From NCBI GenBank assembly GCA_946188165.1, contig CAMHTW010000026.1, positions 1 to 52,119 of the forward strand: 52,119 nt of DNA, given 5' to 3'. This stretch comes from an uncultured Prevotella sp. GTDB lineage: Bacteria; Bacteroidota; Bacteroidia; Bacteroidales; Bacteroidaceae. Numbering within the stretch: the stretch's first letter is position 1; every line of letters begins with the position of its first letter. This document shows, one piece after another, positions 9,501 to 17,951 of the stretch. The position numbers were made by a program, and so were the translations under genes. Below the pieces are notes generated by a model, which saw only the letters and a program-made list of their open reading frames with translations, was not told the origin of the DNA and did not search any database.

Positions 9501-9639
9501 TACCATCAACGATAACACTCACACCAATCATTGGTTCGCCGGCCTTATCCTTGACCGTACCAGTGATTGATTTCTGGGCGAAGCCCGTTAGCCACAGCGT
9601 GCAAAGCAGCAAGGCTAAGAGAAATCTTCTTTTTTGCAT
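6580..9639 (-). CDS. SusC/RagA-family TonB-dependent oligosaccharide transporter
   Basis: A 1019-residue outer-membrane receptor with all parts present: signal peptide (MQKRRFLLALLLCTLWLTGFAQ), carboxypeptidase-like domain (GTVKDKAGEPMIGVSVIVDG, VTDFDGNF, ISYIGF), the motif DELVVVGYGTMKKKDLTGSV, plug (QAMQAKVPGL, ITLRGNRS, PLIIVDGVEY, DILKDASSTAIYGTKGANGVIIITTKRG) and the beta-barrel ending in FDKKLLKPIHMSSAKIYCSLKNYFTF...IVGLNVSF. The terminal aromatic residue fits BAM insertion. It forms an operon with the SusD gene 31 bp downstream, behind its own promoter and operator. The enzymes around it suggest import of pectin oligomers; that is an inference from position. Confidence 0.98.
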   Translation of the reverse strand: MQKRRFLLALLLCTLWLTGFAQKSITGTVKDKAGEPMIGVSVIVDGTTIGGVTDFDGNFRINGVPEKGTLKISYIGFKDQKVSVAGKNSFNITMEEDALGLDELVVVGYGTMKKKDLTGSVASIKQDDIAQVAAPDAMQAMQAKVPGLDLLSGDGQAGSSVSITLRGNRSITASNSPLIIVDGVEYSGSLDIPASDIESMDILKDASSTAIYGTKGANGVIIITTKRGSAGKTRVNFSAYLSFKSPTSAVKGMYGQKEVQRWIDRANYKADLASGNWGTSNVSLDDVFGATTIAGNDNYKVVDLIANGDYTDWYDTILQNSTSQNYEASVSGGNEKTNFSVSLAAMYDKGLLKHDAMDRYNGRLNIDHVINKYFKVGGSTAFTYRSHNARNASVFNAARKMTSITQAYKEDGSINETPNVWYTAHVNPLMDEGNNYSSHIESTRFIGSAYLQATPITGLTLKSQVAVDRRNRRVGQYNDYQSAGRYQAPSTTYMSNAWDAWTILTWQNTANYNMKLNNIHDFSFLLGHELRQDVREGLSYNGTAGKEHYYNQEFYDVTKISADQNASSSYTKQAMLSFFGRVNYTLMDKYLFSASLRADGSSVLAEGKKWGYFPALSAGWRVSEEKFMEGTKSWLDNLKLRVAWGISGNAAVSPYQTLATVSATTPGSSDSFIPMSMSNSDLSWETTSSINIGLDFGILGGRINGTIDYYSTKTKDLLYYKSAPASSVFTSVLSNIGESKGSGIEIGINALAVKTKDFSWDINASYTHSKDEIVKLADGLDRNIDGTTALIVGEALSAYYDYETNGIWNVGEYEQYVQDYADRGITFTAPLTKYGTPGTLKIVDRNGDGKINDDDKRVYQRTPDHILGLTNTFTYKNFALSIQCMARLGGYFAFDKNNALGLNDGDANWADVDYWTPTNTGAKFPSPGTNDTDLSKLYTQYASTLLYEKNNFFKIKDITLSYNFDKKLLKPIHMSSAKIYCSLKNYFTFASVDDYDPERGGSISWPLAKQVIVGLNVSF

Positions 9640-9689
9640 TTTTGATAAATTTAGGTTTGTTTTTTTGTAGGTAGTTTATTAAACTATTG

Positions 9690-9720
9690 CAAAGGTAAGA
9701 CATTTTAGACAATCTAACAA
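9690..9720 (-). promoter_or_regulatory. Promoter of the SusC/SusD operon
   Basis: Minus strand TTG (9720-9718), 20 nt, TACCTTTG (9697-9690); leader about 46 nt to the ATG at 9639. The geometry is the same as at the left SusC promoter. Confidence 0.85.
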
Positions 9721-9740
9721 ATATTATATCTTCTTTTTTT

Positions 9741-9754
9741 CGTAAACGATTACG
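9741..9754. promoter_or_regulatory. Palindromic operator candidate, copy 2
   Basis: CGTAAACGATTACG, identical to copy 1 and again exactly 20 bp upstream of the -33 TTG. Another TTACG half-site follows at 9760-9764. Confidence 0.7.
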
Positions 9755-9764
9755 AAACCTTACG

Positions 9765-9797
9765 AAAAAAGAGAGCGGGGATGATTTCTCCGCTCTC
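9765..9797 (-). terminator. Terminator of the CE8/lipoprotein transcription unit
   Basis: Minus strand: GAGAGCGG (9797-9790) pairs with CCGCTCTC (9778-9771), followed by TTTTTT. It sits 21 bp past the stop of the small lipoprotein gene. Confidence 0.85.
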
Positions 9798-9818
9798 TCT
9801 CAATATAATAAGGTATAA

Positions 9819-9992
9819 TTACAGACTTGGTGCGTAGGCCGGCTGGTCGGTCACAGTCTCATAGGGATTGTTGACATTCGCTGAGTCTGGGACTATGACT
9901 GATGGTTCGGGATTCGGATTGTCCTCTACGCTGCATGCTGTCAGTGCCATGGCGGCAAAAACGGCACAAATCAATATCTTAGCTTTATTCAT
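9819..9992 (-). CDS. Small lipoprotein, 57 residues
   Basis: A short reading frame running MNKAKILICAVFAAMALTAC, then SVEDNPNPEPSV and ending YAPSL. It has a clear lipoprotein signal with lipobox LTAC. The mature part is only about 38 acidic, proline-rich residues. The Asp/Glu-rich start after the Cys resembles the lipoprotein export signal that sends Bacteroidetes lipoproteins to the cell surface. It begins 9 bp after the CE8 stop and is followed by a terminator, so it is co-transcribed with the pectin methylesterase. I recognise no domain. It may be a surface-anchored accessory peptide of the locus. Confidence 0.75.
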   Translation of the reverse strand: MNKAKILICAVFAAMALTACSVEDNPNPEPSVIVPDSANVNNPYETVTDQPAYAPSL

Positions 9993-10001
9993 AACTTATG
10001 C

Positions 10002-13000
10002 TTATTTAATAACTATTTTGCCATTGACGATAAACACACCCTTAGAAGGATTAGCTACACGCTGACCATTCAGGTTGTAGTACTGCTGAACGTTGAACGT
10101 TGAACGTTGAACGTCGTTGATGCCTGTTGCCTCACCACTTAAGAGATAGTTGAATGTAGGAGCATTCTGACCACCCTTCGGGATGGCGAGCCATGCGCGA
10201 TGAGCCTCTATCTCGAAAGCAGCACCGTCGGCAGCTCCCCAGAACCAACCGAAGATGTTGGCGTAATTAGAACCCTTGGCACCGAAGCTGAGCTTGTAGA
10301 ACCAGCTGTCTTCGTCAGTTGTCGTGGTAGTAGCCTCATCGCTACCCTTCAGCAGGTTAACGGGAATATTGTAGGCTGACTCGTAGTTCACGGACTTGAG
10401 GGTAATGTCGCCACCCTTCTTGTCGGCAGACTTCAGCATGACGGCAACACCAGCGGTGACAGCGCTGTTCAGTTCCTCATAAGTCAGGGCCTCGGGTGTA
10501 GCAGCTGTGACAATGTATGCCTTCACGCCCTCAGGCAGCTCATAACTGTGCTTTGAGTCGAAGAAGGTGGCATATCCAGCATTCGACAGGGTGACGGTAG
10601 CGAAGAATTGAGCATCGACAGCTTCACCCAGACCACCCATTCCGTTGACGGCGCGTACGGCATATTCTGCCTGGGCATCGTCGATGGTATAAGAGTTGTT
10701 TCTTGTGAATGCAACAACCTTGCCATTCTTGACAATAGCCCAGAACTGACCGAGCAGCTGAGACTCCCATGATAGGGTGGTGCCGTCGATCTTCACGTTA
10801 GAGGCTGCAGGAGCCTGCTTGGCAAGTGCTGCGGGATCCCACTGCTTGTTGGCATTCTCCGAGAACATCTTTTCGTAGCTGTAGTTGGCAGCATCGTCAG
10901 CAGAGAGGATGGTCTCGAAGGCACCACCATGTGAATTAATGGTATTGTTGGCAGGTGTGATGTTGTTGCCTGCTTCGTCCATGGTGTTGAACTCGCCGAA
11001 GAGCTTCGGGTCTTTGTTGTTCATACCCTTCTCAGTCCAACGGCTGCTGATGATGGTCTTGGCAGCATTGGCGTCGAGCGTCGTGTTCAGATAGACGGTG
11101 ATAGGCTCGTTCTGCCAGGTACGGCCAAAGTTCCAATCACCCTTACCTTCGGCGAGGTCGACAACCGTACAACCATCGAAGACATAACCGAACTTGGTGT
11201 TGGTAGTAGGAGCCACAATGGTACGGCCACCCTTGCCGCTGGTCTGGCGAGGTTCCAGCGAGATGGTGGTGTTCTGGAAACGAATGTCGCCACCGCCGCA
11301 GATGAAGTCGACGGTACCGTGGATGTCACAGTTCTCCCAGTAAGCCTGCTGGTTGCTGTTCGAACTATAGTAGGTGTCCTGGTAAGACAACATGCGAACG
11401 TTCTTACCGATGGTACGGTTACCAGCGTCCTGAATAACGGCAGCACGACCAGCTGAACCGGCAGCGTAGTAGTCGAGTGCATTCTTCAATGTCAAATCCT
11501 GCATATAGAGGTTGGTACCACTGATGTCGAACATGTCGGCCTTGCCCAGACCCTCGATGGACTTGTCGGGTGTGGTTACAATGATAGTGCCGTCCATGGA
11601 CTCTCCAATCAGTGAGATGTTGTGGCCGCTGATAGTTGTCTTGACAGTAGCGTCGAGGTCGTAGATGCCGTTGGGCACGAAGATGAATGCACGAGGAGCA
11701 TCCTTGCTGGCATTCTTGCCGTTTACTACGTCGATGACGTCGAGTAGACTACCTGCATCGCCAGCCTTGACATAGTACCAGTCGCCATCGCTGTCGAAGT
11801 TAACCTCGGCGGTGTTCACAATCTTCACGCCGTGGATGTACATCTCGCCACTGCACTGCATCTCCAGTGTCAGTGTGCCAGCCTCGCCCTCATAATTATA
11901 GACAGCCGTACCACCGTCGCCCTCGGCCTTGCCGTCGAGCGTAGCCAATGTCTGGTCGCCCTTCTTGACGAGGATACCTGTGCCAGAACCATACTGGCAG
12001 AGTGTGACGGTAATAGTAGCCTTCGGACCTACAAGCAGGTCAACCGTGTTACCGTTCTTGAAGGCCCAGCCGTGCTGTGCATCGTGCCAGTAGAAGCCAT
12101 CGCCTGCGGGGTTGAAGGCCTCATGGTCCTCAGCATAGAAGAACTTGTCGGCCAAATCGAAGGCGTACTTCTTATGAGTGCTGGCTTCCTCAATCTCAGT
12201 CTGGATAGCGTAAAGCTTGGTGTCGGCAGTGATGACGTCGGCAGTAGTAAACTTCTCGCCCAGGATATTGGCCTTGAACCAACCGCGAGCCTTGTAGCCT
12301 TCCTTGGTGGCAGCAGCTTCGTTGATGTTATAGGCAAATGCACCGATGGTGGCGTCTTCCTCGACAGCCTGTGTAGCCAGTATGCTGCCGTCAACACCGA
12401 TATACTCCAGTTTGTAGTCAGGCTTGAAGATGACGTTCAGCACGTAGTCCATCTTGGTATTGCCAGCGGTCATTGGAATGGTGACGGTGCAGGCTTTGTC
12501 CTTCTCTTCGTAGGTGATGGTGCCTACCTCACCAGTGGTGGCGGTGACGTCAGTCAATGGGTTGCTTGCGCCAACCATAGTCTCTTTCTTCGGTAACTTC
12601 AGTGTAGCCTCATATTGCTCGCCAAAGACGTCCTCGACAGTGTAGGCGTTGCCGTTGATTTTGAACGATGCCAGTACGGGAACGTCTTTCTCAGTACCAT
12701 TGAGGGTACCCTCGATGACGATGTCGGCCAGACCCAGCTGCTTGCCTGCCTGCAGTTTGTAGAGGTATAGCTTCAGTCCGCAGACACCTTCGCCTGCTGT
12801 AGCACCAGTGACGTCATAGCTCTTGACCGTATTATTGCCAGAGTTGTTACGCTCGGGCGAAATGGCCTTCTCCAGTTCTACTGTTGTGCCGTCAGCATTC
12901 AGCCAGTAAACATCAATCAGACCGTTGTCAGTACCGAAACGGTTTGCCTTGAAGCCCACCTTGGTCGGTGTAAAGGTAAAGCCAGGTTTCGGATTGATGA

Positions 13001-14126
13001 GGAAGCTGACAGCATCGTCATCCGTCAGGTTGTCATTATGCTGGTCAGTTGGCGTCAGACGCGTCTCTTTTGCATCAACATAGGTCTGGCTGTCTTGGAT
13101 AGTCCAGTTACCACCTACCTTTACATTGCTCGACAGGAAGTAGTCGGCATTGGAGAAAGTTGCTTTCTGGCCCTCAGTACCCTCACCGAATGGGAATGTA
13201 GCTGTAGCAGGCTCGTTATTGAGCGTGATCTTCTCCTTCGGTGCATATTGCACTACGGAGAGTGATTTGAAGTAATTGTTGTCGTTGGTGGACTTCACAG
13301 CTACATAGCCAGCTTCAACGTCACTGAGCTTAGCCTTGTAGGTGTTCTCGTTATTCAGTTCAGCACCGCCAGCGATGGTGTAGTATGAATAGCCGGGATA
13401 GCCAACAACTGTGATGAGGTCGCCGGCATTCTTGACGGGAATCTTGAAGATGGCACCCGTACGTACCTGAATGTTGTCGCCATTATCACGGAACGAAGCA
13501 CCGTTGGCTTCGACCTTCATCTTCAGACCGTTCTTCTCCACAGCCTCTACTTCGCCAGCCTCATTGCTGCCAGAGAATGCTACCGTAGCATCCATGACAT
13601 CCTTGTTGGCATAGTTCCAAGTACCAGTTACGTCCTGAGCAACAGGCTCGCCTTTAGGACCATTGGGGTCCTGTGTCACTTCAATAGCAATGAGATACTG
13701 CCCCTTGTTGACGATTTCAACAAAGCCTTGAGCCACTTCGTTGGCCGTAGCAGTATGAGAGGTAATGGCATCTGTAGCATCCGTTCCACCAATGGAATAG
13801 GCGAAATAGGGAGATGCAAAACCCGTTACCTTCACCACGTCATTGATGCTTAGTACAGGAACCTGGAAAACGACACCATTACCTGTCTGGATGCTGTTTC
13901 CATTGTCACGGATTGTCTGTCCGTTGGCGTTTACAGTCAGTAGCACGCCATTCTTCTCAACAGCTGCAATTTTTCCAGCCTCACTTTTACCGGAGAGTGC
14001 TGTCACGGCAGCCACCACTTCAGCATTAGTGAAGTCCCATGTGGCAGTAACCGTCTCTGCCTTGCCCACTAACGTCAGCATTAGCAGGAGGCACAGAGTG
14101 CCAATTCTTAGTAAGTAATTCTTCAT
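10002..14126 (-). CDS. Large modular pectin methylesterase (CE8)
   Basis: A 1374-residue secreted enzyme. A signal peptide (residues 1-23) is followed by two tandem copies of an unknown module (about 25-155 and 165-300, both with TWxxxNxxVxxA...EAG...AVEKNG...ANG...RDNG), further beta-rich modules (300-640) and another possible binding module (about 650-775). The catalytic right-handed beta-helix is at about 780-1070, with QDTYYS (916-921), GTVDFICG (937-944, catalytic Asp 940) and FGRTW (1000-1004). These match the CE8 motifs QDT, GTVDFIFG and LGRPW. Residues 1350-1374 (YNLNGQRV, KGVFIVNG) look like a type IX secretion signal. It should remove methyl esters from homogalacturonan so that lyases and polygalacturonase can act. 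It has its own promoter and precedes the small lipoprotein gene. Confidence 0.93.
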   Translation of the reverse strand: MKNYLLRIGTLCLLLMLTLVGKAETVTATWDFTNAEVVAAVTALSGKSEAGKIAAVEKNGVLLTVNANGQTIRDNGNSIQTGNGVVFQVPVLSINDVVKVTGFASPYFAYSIGGTDATDAITSHTATANEVAQGFVEIVNKGQYLIAIEVTQDPNGPKGEPVAQDVTGTWNYANKDVMDATVAFSGSNEAGEVEAVEKNGLKMKVEANGASFRDNGDNIQVRTGAIFKIPVKNAGDLITVVGYPGYSYYTIAGGAELNNENTYKAKLSDVEAGYVAVKSTNDNNYFKSLSVVQYAPKEKITLNNEPATATFPFGEGTEGQKATFSNADYFLSSNVKVGGNWTIQDSQTYVDAKETRLTPTDQHNDNLTDDDAVSFLINPKPGFTFTPTKVGFKANRFGTDNGLIDVYWLNADGTTVELEKAISPERNNSGNNTVKSYDVTGATAGEGVCGLKLYLYKLQAGKQLGLADIVIEGTLNGTEKDVPVLASFKINGNAYTVEDVFGEQYEATLKLPKKETMVGASNPLTDVTATTGEVGTITYEEKDKACTVTIPMTAGNTKMDYVLNVIFKPDYKLEYIGVDGSILATQAVEEDATIGAFAYNINEAAATKEGYKARGWFKANILGEKFTTADVITADTKLYAIQTEIEEASTHKKYAFDLADKFFYAEDHEAFNPAGDGFYWHDAQHGWAFKNGNTVDLLVGPKATITVTLCQYGSGTGILVKKGDQTLATLDGKAEGDGGTAVYNYEGEAGTLTLEMQCSGEMYIHGVKIVNTAEVNFDSDGDWYYVKAGDAGSLLDVIDVVNGKNASKDAPRAFIFVPNGIYDLDATVKTTISGHNISLIGESMDGTIIVTTPDKSIEGLGKADMFDISGTNLYMQDLTLKNALDYYAAGSAGRAAVIQDAGNRTIGKNVRMLSYQDTYYSSNSNQQAYWENCDIHGTVDFICGGGDIRFQNTTISLEPRQTSGKGGRTIVAPTTNTKFGYVFDGCTVVDLAEGKGDWNFGRTWQNEPITVYLNTTLDANAAKTIISSRWTEKGMNNKDPKLFGEFNTMDEAGNNITPANNTINSHGGAFETILSADDAANYSYEKMFSENANKQWDPAALAKQAPAASNVKIDGTTLSWESQLLGQFWAIVKNGKVVAFTRNNSYTIDDAQAEYAVRAVNGMGGLGEAVDAQFFATVTLSNAGYATFFDSKHSYELPEGVKAYIVTAATPEALTYEELNSAVTAGVAVMLKSADKKGGDITLKSVNYESAYNIPVNLLKGSDEATTTTTDEDSWFYKLSFGAKGSNYANIFGWFWGAADGAAFEIEAHRAWLAIPKGGQNAPTFNYLLSGEATGINDVQRSTFNVQQYYNLNGQRVANPSKGVFIVNGKIVIK
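10087..10114. repeat. Heptanucleotide repeat inside the 3' end of the CE8 gene
   Basis: TGAACGT four times in a row. It lies just before the codons of the C-terminal YNLNGQRV signal. Because 7 is not a multiple of 3, gain or loss of a unit would shift the frame and remove that signal. Confidence 0.9.
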
Positions 14127-14191
14127 AAATGTTTTGCTTTAAGTTAAAGATTATATGAATTAAATATGTTCGCGTGTAATGGTTTATGCCG

Positions 14192-14199
14192 CAAAGATA
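14192..14199 (-). promoter_or_regulatory. -7 element of the CE8 gene promoter
   Basis: Minus strand TATCTTTG, leader about 60 nt to the ATG at 14126. No TTG stands 20 bp upstream, so the promoter may be weak and depend on an activator. Confidence 0.65.
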
Positions 14200-14244
14200 A
14201 TCATTTTTTTACAAATGTGTTTTTTTTTCTTTGTTTTATCAAAT

Positions 14245-14276
14245 AAAAAAGCCGTAAACGTTTACGCTTTACGGCT
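14245..14276 (-). terminator. Terminator of the PL1-CE12-PL9-esterase operon, containing operator-like copy 3
   Basis: Minus strand: AGCCGTAAA (14276-14268) pairs with TTTACGGCT (14258-14250) around a 9-nt loop, then TTTTTT. It lies 41 bp past the esterase stop. The perfect palindrome CGTAAACGTTTACG (14253-14266) is embedded in it. Its start is 53 bp beyond the end of the CE8 -7 box, one helical turn further than the 43 bp at the two SusC promoters. The segment may serve both as terminator and as operator. Confidence 0.75.
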
Positions 14277-14316
14277 ATGTTACAGATGGATACTCGTTAT
14301 AGTGGCATTCCCGCCT

Positions 14317-15462
14317 CTAAAGATGTTTCTTAAAGAACTCCAATATACGTCTCTGTGCCTTCTTACCACAACTATGCGGCATGTCCCACAGTTCGGTTTC
14401 AAGCTTATCGTCAGCATGCTGGCTTTTCCATGTGTCATGCATCGTTTTGAAGGCTTTCTTCACGCCTGATACGGGAAAGAGTTTGTCCTGCGATCCATTG
14501 ATAAAAAGCATTGGTTTGGGGCAGGCTATGCTGGCTATGTGCGGATAGTCCAGCCAACGGCGTAAGCCTGGAAAGCAATTGGCAAAGCCGCCATTCTCCG
14601 TACGACTGTACTTGAATCCCATCTGCTCGTCGGTAGTTACCATCCAGCATACAGCAGTGCCAACCTTAATCCTATCGCTTAGGGCAGATAACATCCAGGC
14701 GCGATAGGCACCCATTGACCATCCGGTGCAGCCAATCCGATTGGCATCCACCTCTGGCATTGAAGCCAGATACTCAGTGCCGGAAATATCGTCGTAGGTC
14801 ATATATGCAGAGAGGTCGATGCCATACATCATCATGTTGCCTGCAATCATATCGTAGCGGTCGCGACGGGCACCCTCCTTCTGTCCGCGCTCGCCCCACA
14901 TGGGGGCATCAGCAGAAAACACCACGTAGCCGTTCTGAGCCAGATAGTCGCCAAAGAACTGGCCTTCGTAACCCACTGACCATGCCTCGGCATCCTTGAT
15001 GACTGTAGAATCTTCGCAGGCCAGTGGACGTATCATTTTCTCCTTGCCAATAAAGAGGTGAGCACCATGATCGTGCAGGGCATTGACGGCAGGGAAGGGC
15101 CCTTTGCCATCAGGAATCAGCACATAAGCAGGTACGGTGTAGTAACGTGACAGGCGTATCTCAATCTTACGCGCCTTGTAGCCATCGCGCTGTTCTTCGA
15201 AAAGTACCTTTACATCATAACCGTTGGCAGGTGCCGGAGGTGGCGTTAACATGCAGTCAAATACTTTTTGACGAGCTGTTCGCTTCCATACTCCAAAATC
15301 TTTGATATCGTTATTTCCCCATGCCAAAGGGTAGGTCAAGTCGGCCATCAGCGAGTCGGCATAGACTGGCAAGTTACGCATGAACTCGTACTTTTCGCGC
15401 TTCTGTGCCATGATGTTCATGCAGAAGCATATTACACAGATAAAGACCAACATCTGTTTCAT
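14317..15462 (-). CDS. Secreted alpha/beta-hydrolase, probable carbohydrate esterase
   Basis: A 381-residue protein with a signal peptide (MKQMLVFICVICFCMNIMAQ) and an alpha/beta-hydrolase fold of the acetyl-xylan-esterase/Abhydrolase_7 kind. The nucleophile motif is GWSMGA (Ser in TGWSMGAYRAWM), the likely acid is Asp in NGSQDKLFP, and the His is in WDMPHSCGKKAQ. HDHGAHLFIGKEK probably shapes the oxyanion region. The family includes acetyl and acyl esterases. As the last gene of an operon after PL1, CE12 and PL9, it is likely to remove acetyl or other esters from pectin fragments. The exact ester is not readable from the sequence. The start is 15 bp after the PL9 stop. Confidence 0.8.
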   Translation of the reverse strand: MKQMLVFICVICFCMNIMAQKREKYEFMRNLPVYADSLMADLTYPLAWGNNDIKDFGVWKRTARQKVFDCMLTPPPAPANGYDVKVLFEEQRDGYKARKIEIRLSRYYTVPAYVLIPDGKGPFPAVNALHDHGAHLFIGKEKMIRPLACEDSTVIKDAEAWSVGYEGQFFGDYLAQNGYVVFSADAPMWGERGQKEGARRDRYDMIAGNMMMYGIDLSAYMTYDDISGTEYLASMPEVDANRIGCTGWSMGAYRAWMLSALSDRIKVGTAVCWMVTTDEQMGFKYSRTENGGFANCFPGLRRWLDYPHIASIACPKPMLFINGSQDKLFPVSGVKKAFKTMHDTWKSQHADDKLETELWDMPHSCGKKAQRRILEFFKKHL

Positions 15463-15477
15463 ATAACTCTTTTACCG

Positions 15478-17937
15478 TTATCTCTTTACGATTTTCTTTC
15501 CTCGTAAAATGACGATACCCTTGTATGAGTCGTTGACGCGTTGCCCTTTTAGATTGTAATAATCATGGTGTATTGTACGTTGTGCATTCTGCACTGTGGC
15601 AATGCCTGTTGTGCCACTGGTGTCGGGCACGCGGACATACATATCGTATATGCGGGTACCGCCATTGGCTCCACTTTGTGAGAACGTGATGCTGCGTACC
15701 TTCAGACATTCGGTGTCACTGGTCAGACCGGCAAGTGCCAATACATCCATGACATAGGCTCCCTTGCTGTATTTTGAGGTCGTCACGCTTGTCGTGGTTC
15801 CGTCAGCCAGGGTATAGGTTATCTGGAACGTACGCCCACCTGTAAAGAAGGTGTTCAGTACTATCTGTAAAGTCCCCTCGTTAAGTGTCAACTTGATGCC
15901 TCCGTTGCTTTGTCCCAGATTAACAGCGCCGATACTGTAGCCTGCAGCTTGTGCGTCAGCCTCTGCCTTAGTCGGGTCAATAGTCGTAGCAGCCTTAGTG
16001 GCATCAGTGTTGTCACCGTTTATCAGCTGAAGTGACGCTTTCAAATCGGCTGGTAGGTTGTCCTGTGTGTCTTGGAAATGATACCAATCGCCTGTGAGCA
16101 CGCGGAAGGGTTTCACTAAGGTGATGGTGCCTGTAGAGGTAACAGGTTTTACGCCTTCTTCTGTATTGCCAGACACAGTGACCGTGAACATGCAGCCAGA
16201 TGTCGGCGTGCCGCTGATGGTGAGTGTATGACCGTTGGTGCTGTAGCTGAGGCCTTCTGCCAAACCCTTGACTATGGCAGTGGTACCAGCCTCATTCCAC
16301 TCGTAGATGATATCTTCAATTGGTTGTCCTTCTGTGATTTCCTGCATGGAGTTAGCCGTCGTACAAACCAGACTAATCTTTTCGGGGATGGTGAAATCTA
16401 CAGGTACACCATCGAGTTCAAAAGCACCAAATTCTGGAGCAGCATCGTTGTAGGGAATGTATAAGTCATCGGCGGTGATGTACTCCAATCCTGCGGCAGT
16501 ACATTCTGCTTCAGTCATCTTACGTGTCGGTGTGAAGCCGATGATGGGTGTGCCTAAATCCTTGAAGATGCTGCCTGGCTTCAGACGGGCGAAGTTGTTG
16601 TCAGGTAATGAACCATCGTCCATACGGTCGGCCATAAAGTCGGCCACGCTTAGAGACAGGAACTCGCCAGAGTAGTTCTTGGTGACAGGTTTGCTGCCAT
16701 TGGCCGCTTTCTGTCCTTCCTTATAGGGATTACAACCGTCGAGTGTTGTCCATGAGTTATAGTCGGTATCGGGAACTTGCGAACCTTCTTTGTCTTCTGA
16801 CAGGAACTCGTGGTTACCCATACCATTGTTGCCACTTGCTCCCCAGCCGATACAGTTGCGAATGGTCATGCTGCCATATTTGAACAGGGTGGGGAAGCGG
16901 TAGTTAAACTCATTACCCCAAGCGGTACAGTTAATGACATACATGCCCTCATAGGCATTGTTCTGGTCAAAGCCCTTGTGCAAATTCTCGAAAGCCACAC
17001 AGTTGGTGACTACATGGGCACCTGTTGACTGGTCGAAGGCAGCACCACCTGCAGAACCACCGCCACCCAGTTTGAAACCGTTGCCATTGCCGATGGCATC
17101 GCCCGAACGTGTGTAGCCAGCATGCCAAGCCCAGCAGTGGTCGATGACCACAGGGTGATAGACCATATAGAGGTCCCAGTTGTCATCGCTGTTGGTCCAG
17201 GCACGGCAACCGTGGAACTCGGTGCCGGGACCCGGGAACAATTTGCAGGCAAAACCGTCGGCATCACCACCGTCGTCAGTGCCGTTATAGGTTCGACTGT
17301 CGTAGTTCTCGTAAGCATCGCAATTGATAACCTTATTATAACGGCAGTAGGTGTAGCCTGGATTAAATGCGGGTGTGCCAGAGATAGGCAAAGACTTAGT
17401 CTCCTCTATCTTCCAATCCTTATACATACCAATTTGCAGACCCGTATCGTTGTTCCAACGGAACACACAGCGTTCGATGATGTTGTATGAACCCTCCACC
17501 TTCATGCCGTTGTCTTCGGCATTCTGCAGGACAAGACCATAGAATGTCCAGTAGTTCGCCTCATGGTTCACGTAGATACAACGTCCCATCTTGAAGGCTG
17601 ACTCTGTGGTATGGTGCATGGCTGAACCGTCGATGATGACTTTACCAACGGCATCATCTGGCCAGGCGCGCAACTCGCAGCGGCGCTCAGCAGTAGTAGG
17701 CAAAGCAGGAATCTTGATGCGTTCGCTGATGGTGTAGGTTCCTTCATGAATCAGGATACGGTCGCCAGCTTGGACTATTTCCATGGCTTTATGAATCGTT
17801 AATAGCGGCGCATTCTCAGAACCGTCGCTATTGTCGTTACCAGTGGTTGCTACATGGATGTCCTTGGCGGAAATGCTGCCCATACAAAGAATCATTGCCA
17901 ACACGATGGTCCATAGTCTTTTATTGAGAATTCTCAT
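15478..17937 (-). CDS. PL9-family pectate/rhamnogalacturonan lyase
   Basis: An 819-residue secreted protein: signal peptide (MRILNKRLWTIVLAMILCMGSISA), then a right-handed parallel beta-helix beginning with the usual IHVATTGNDNSDGSENAPLLTIHKAMEIVQAGDRILIHEG pattern split over residues 27-66. The segment DGGDADGFACK is the hallmark calcium-site region of PL9 lyases, and DDNWDLY follows. Residues about 500-800 are beta-sandwich modules (an Ig-like segment and a carbohydrate-binding-like segment). The tail YYNLKGQRV...YKGIVILRGKKIV resembles a type IX secretion signal. PL9 enzymes cut polygalacturonate or the rhamnogalacturonan I backbone by beta-elimination; the CE12 neighbour slightly favours rhamnogalacturonan. 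It is the third gene of the operon. Confidence 0.88.
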   Translation of the reverse strand: MRILNKRLWTIVLAMILCMGSISAKDIHVATTGNDNSDGSENAPLLTIHKAMEIVQAGDRILIHEGTYTISERIKIPALPTTAERRCELRAWPDDAVGKVIIDGSAMHHTTESAFKMGRCIYVNHEANYWTFYGLVLQNAEDNGMKVEGSYNIIERCVFRWNNDTGLQIGMYKDWKIEETKSLPISGTPAFNPGYTYCRYNKVINCDAYENYDSRTYNGTDDGGDADGFACKLFPGPGTEFHGCRAWTNSDDNWDLYMVYHPVVIDHCWAWHAGYTRSGDAIGNGNGFKLGGGGSAGGAAFDQSTGAHVVTNCVAFENLHKGFDQNNAYEGMYVINCTAWGNEFNYRFPTLFKYGSMTIRNCIGWGASGNNGMGNHEFLSEDKEGSQVPDTDYNSWTTLDGCNPYKEGQKAANGSKPVTKNYSGEFLSLSVADFMADRMDDGSLPDNNFARLKPGSIFKDLGTPIIGFTPTRKMTEAECTAAGLEYITADDLYIPYNDAAPEFGAFELDGVPVDFTIPEKISLVCTTANSMQEITEGQPIEDIIYEWNEAGTTAIVKGLAEGLSYSTNGHTLTISGTPTSGCMFTVTVSGNTEEGVKPVTSTGTITLVKPFRVLTGDWYHFQDTQDNLPADLKASLQLINGDNTDATKAATTIDPTKAEADAQAAGYSIGAVNLGQSNGGIKLTLNEGTLQIVLNTFFTGGRTFQITYTLADGTTTSVTTSKYSKGAYVMDVLALAGLTSDTECLKVRSITFSQSGANGGTRIYDMYVRVPDTSGTTGIATVQNAQRTIHHDYYNLKGQRVNDSYKGIVILRGKKIVKR

Positions 17938-17951
17938 AATTTATGTTTTAA

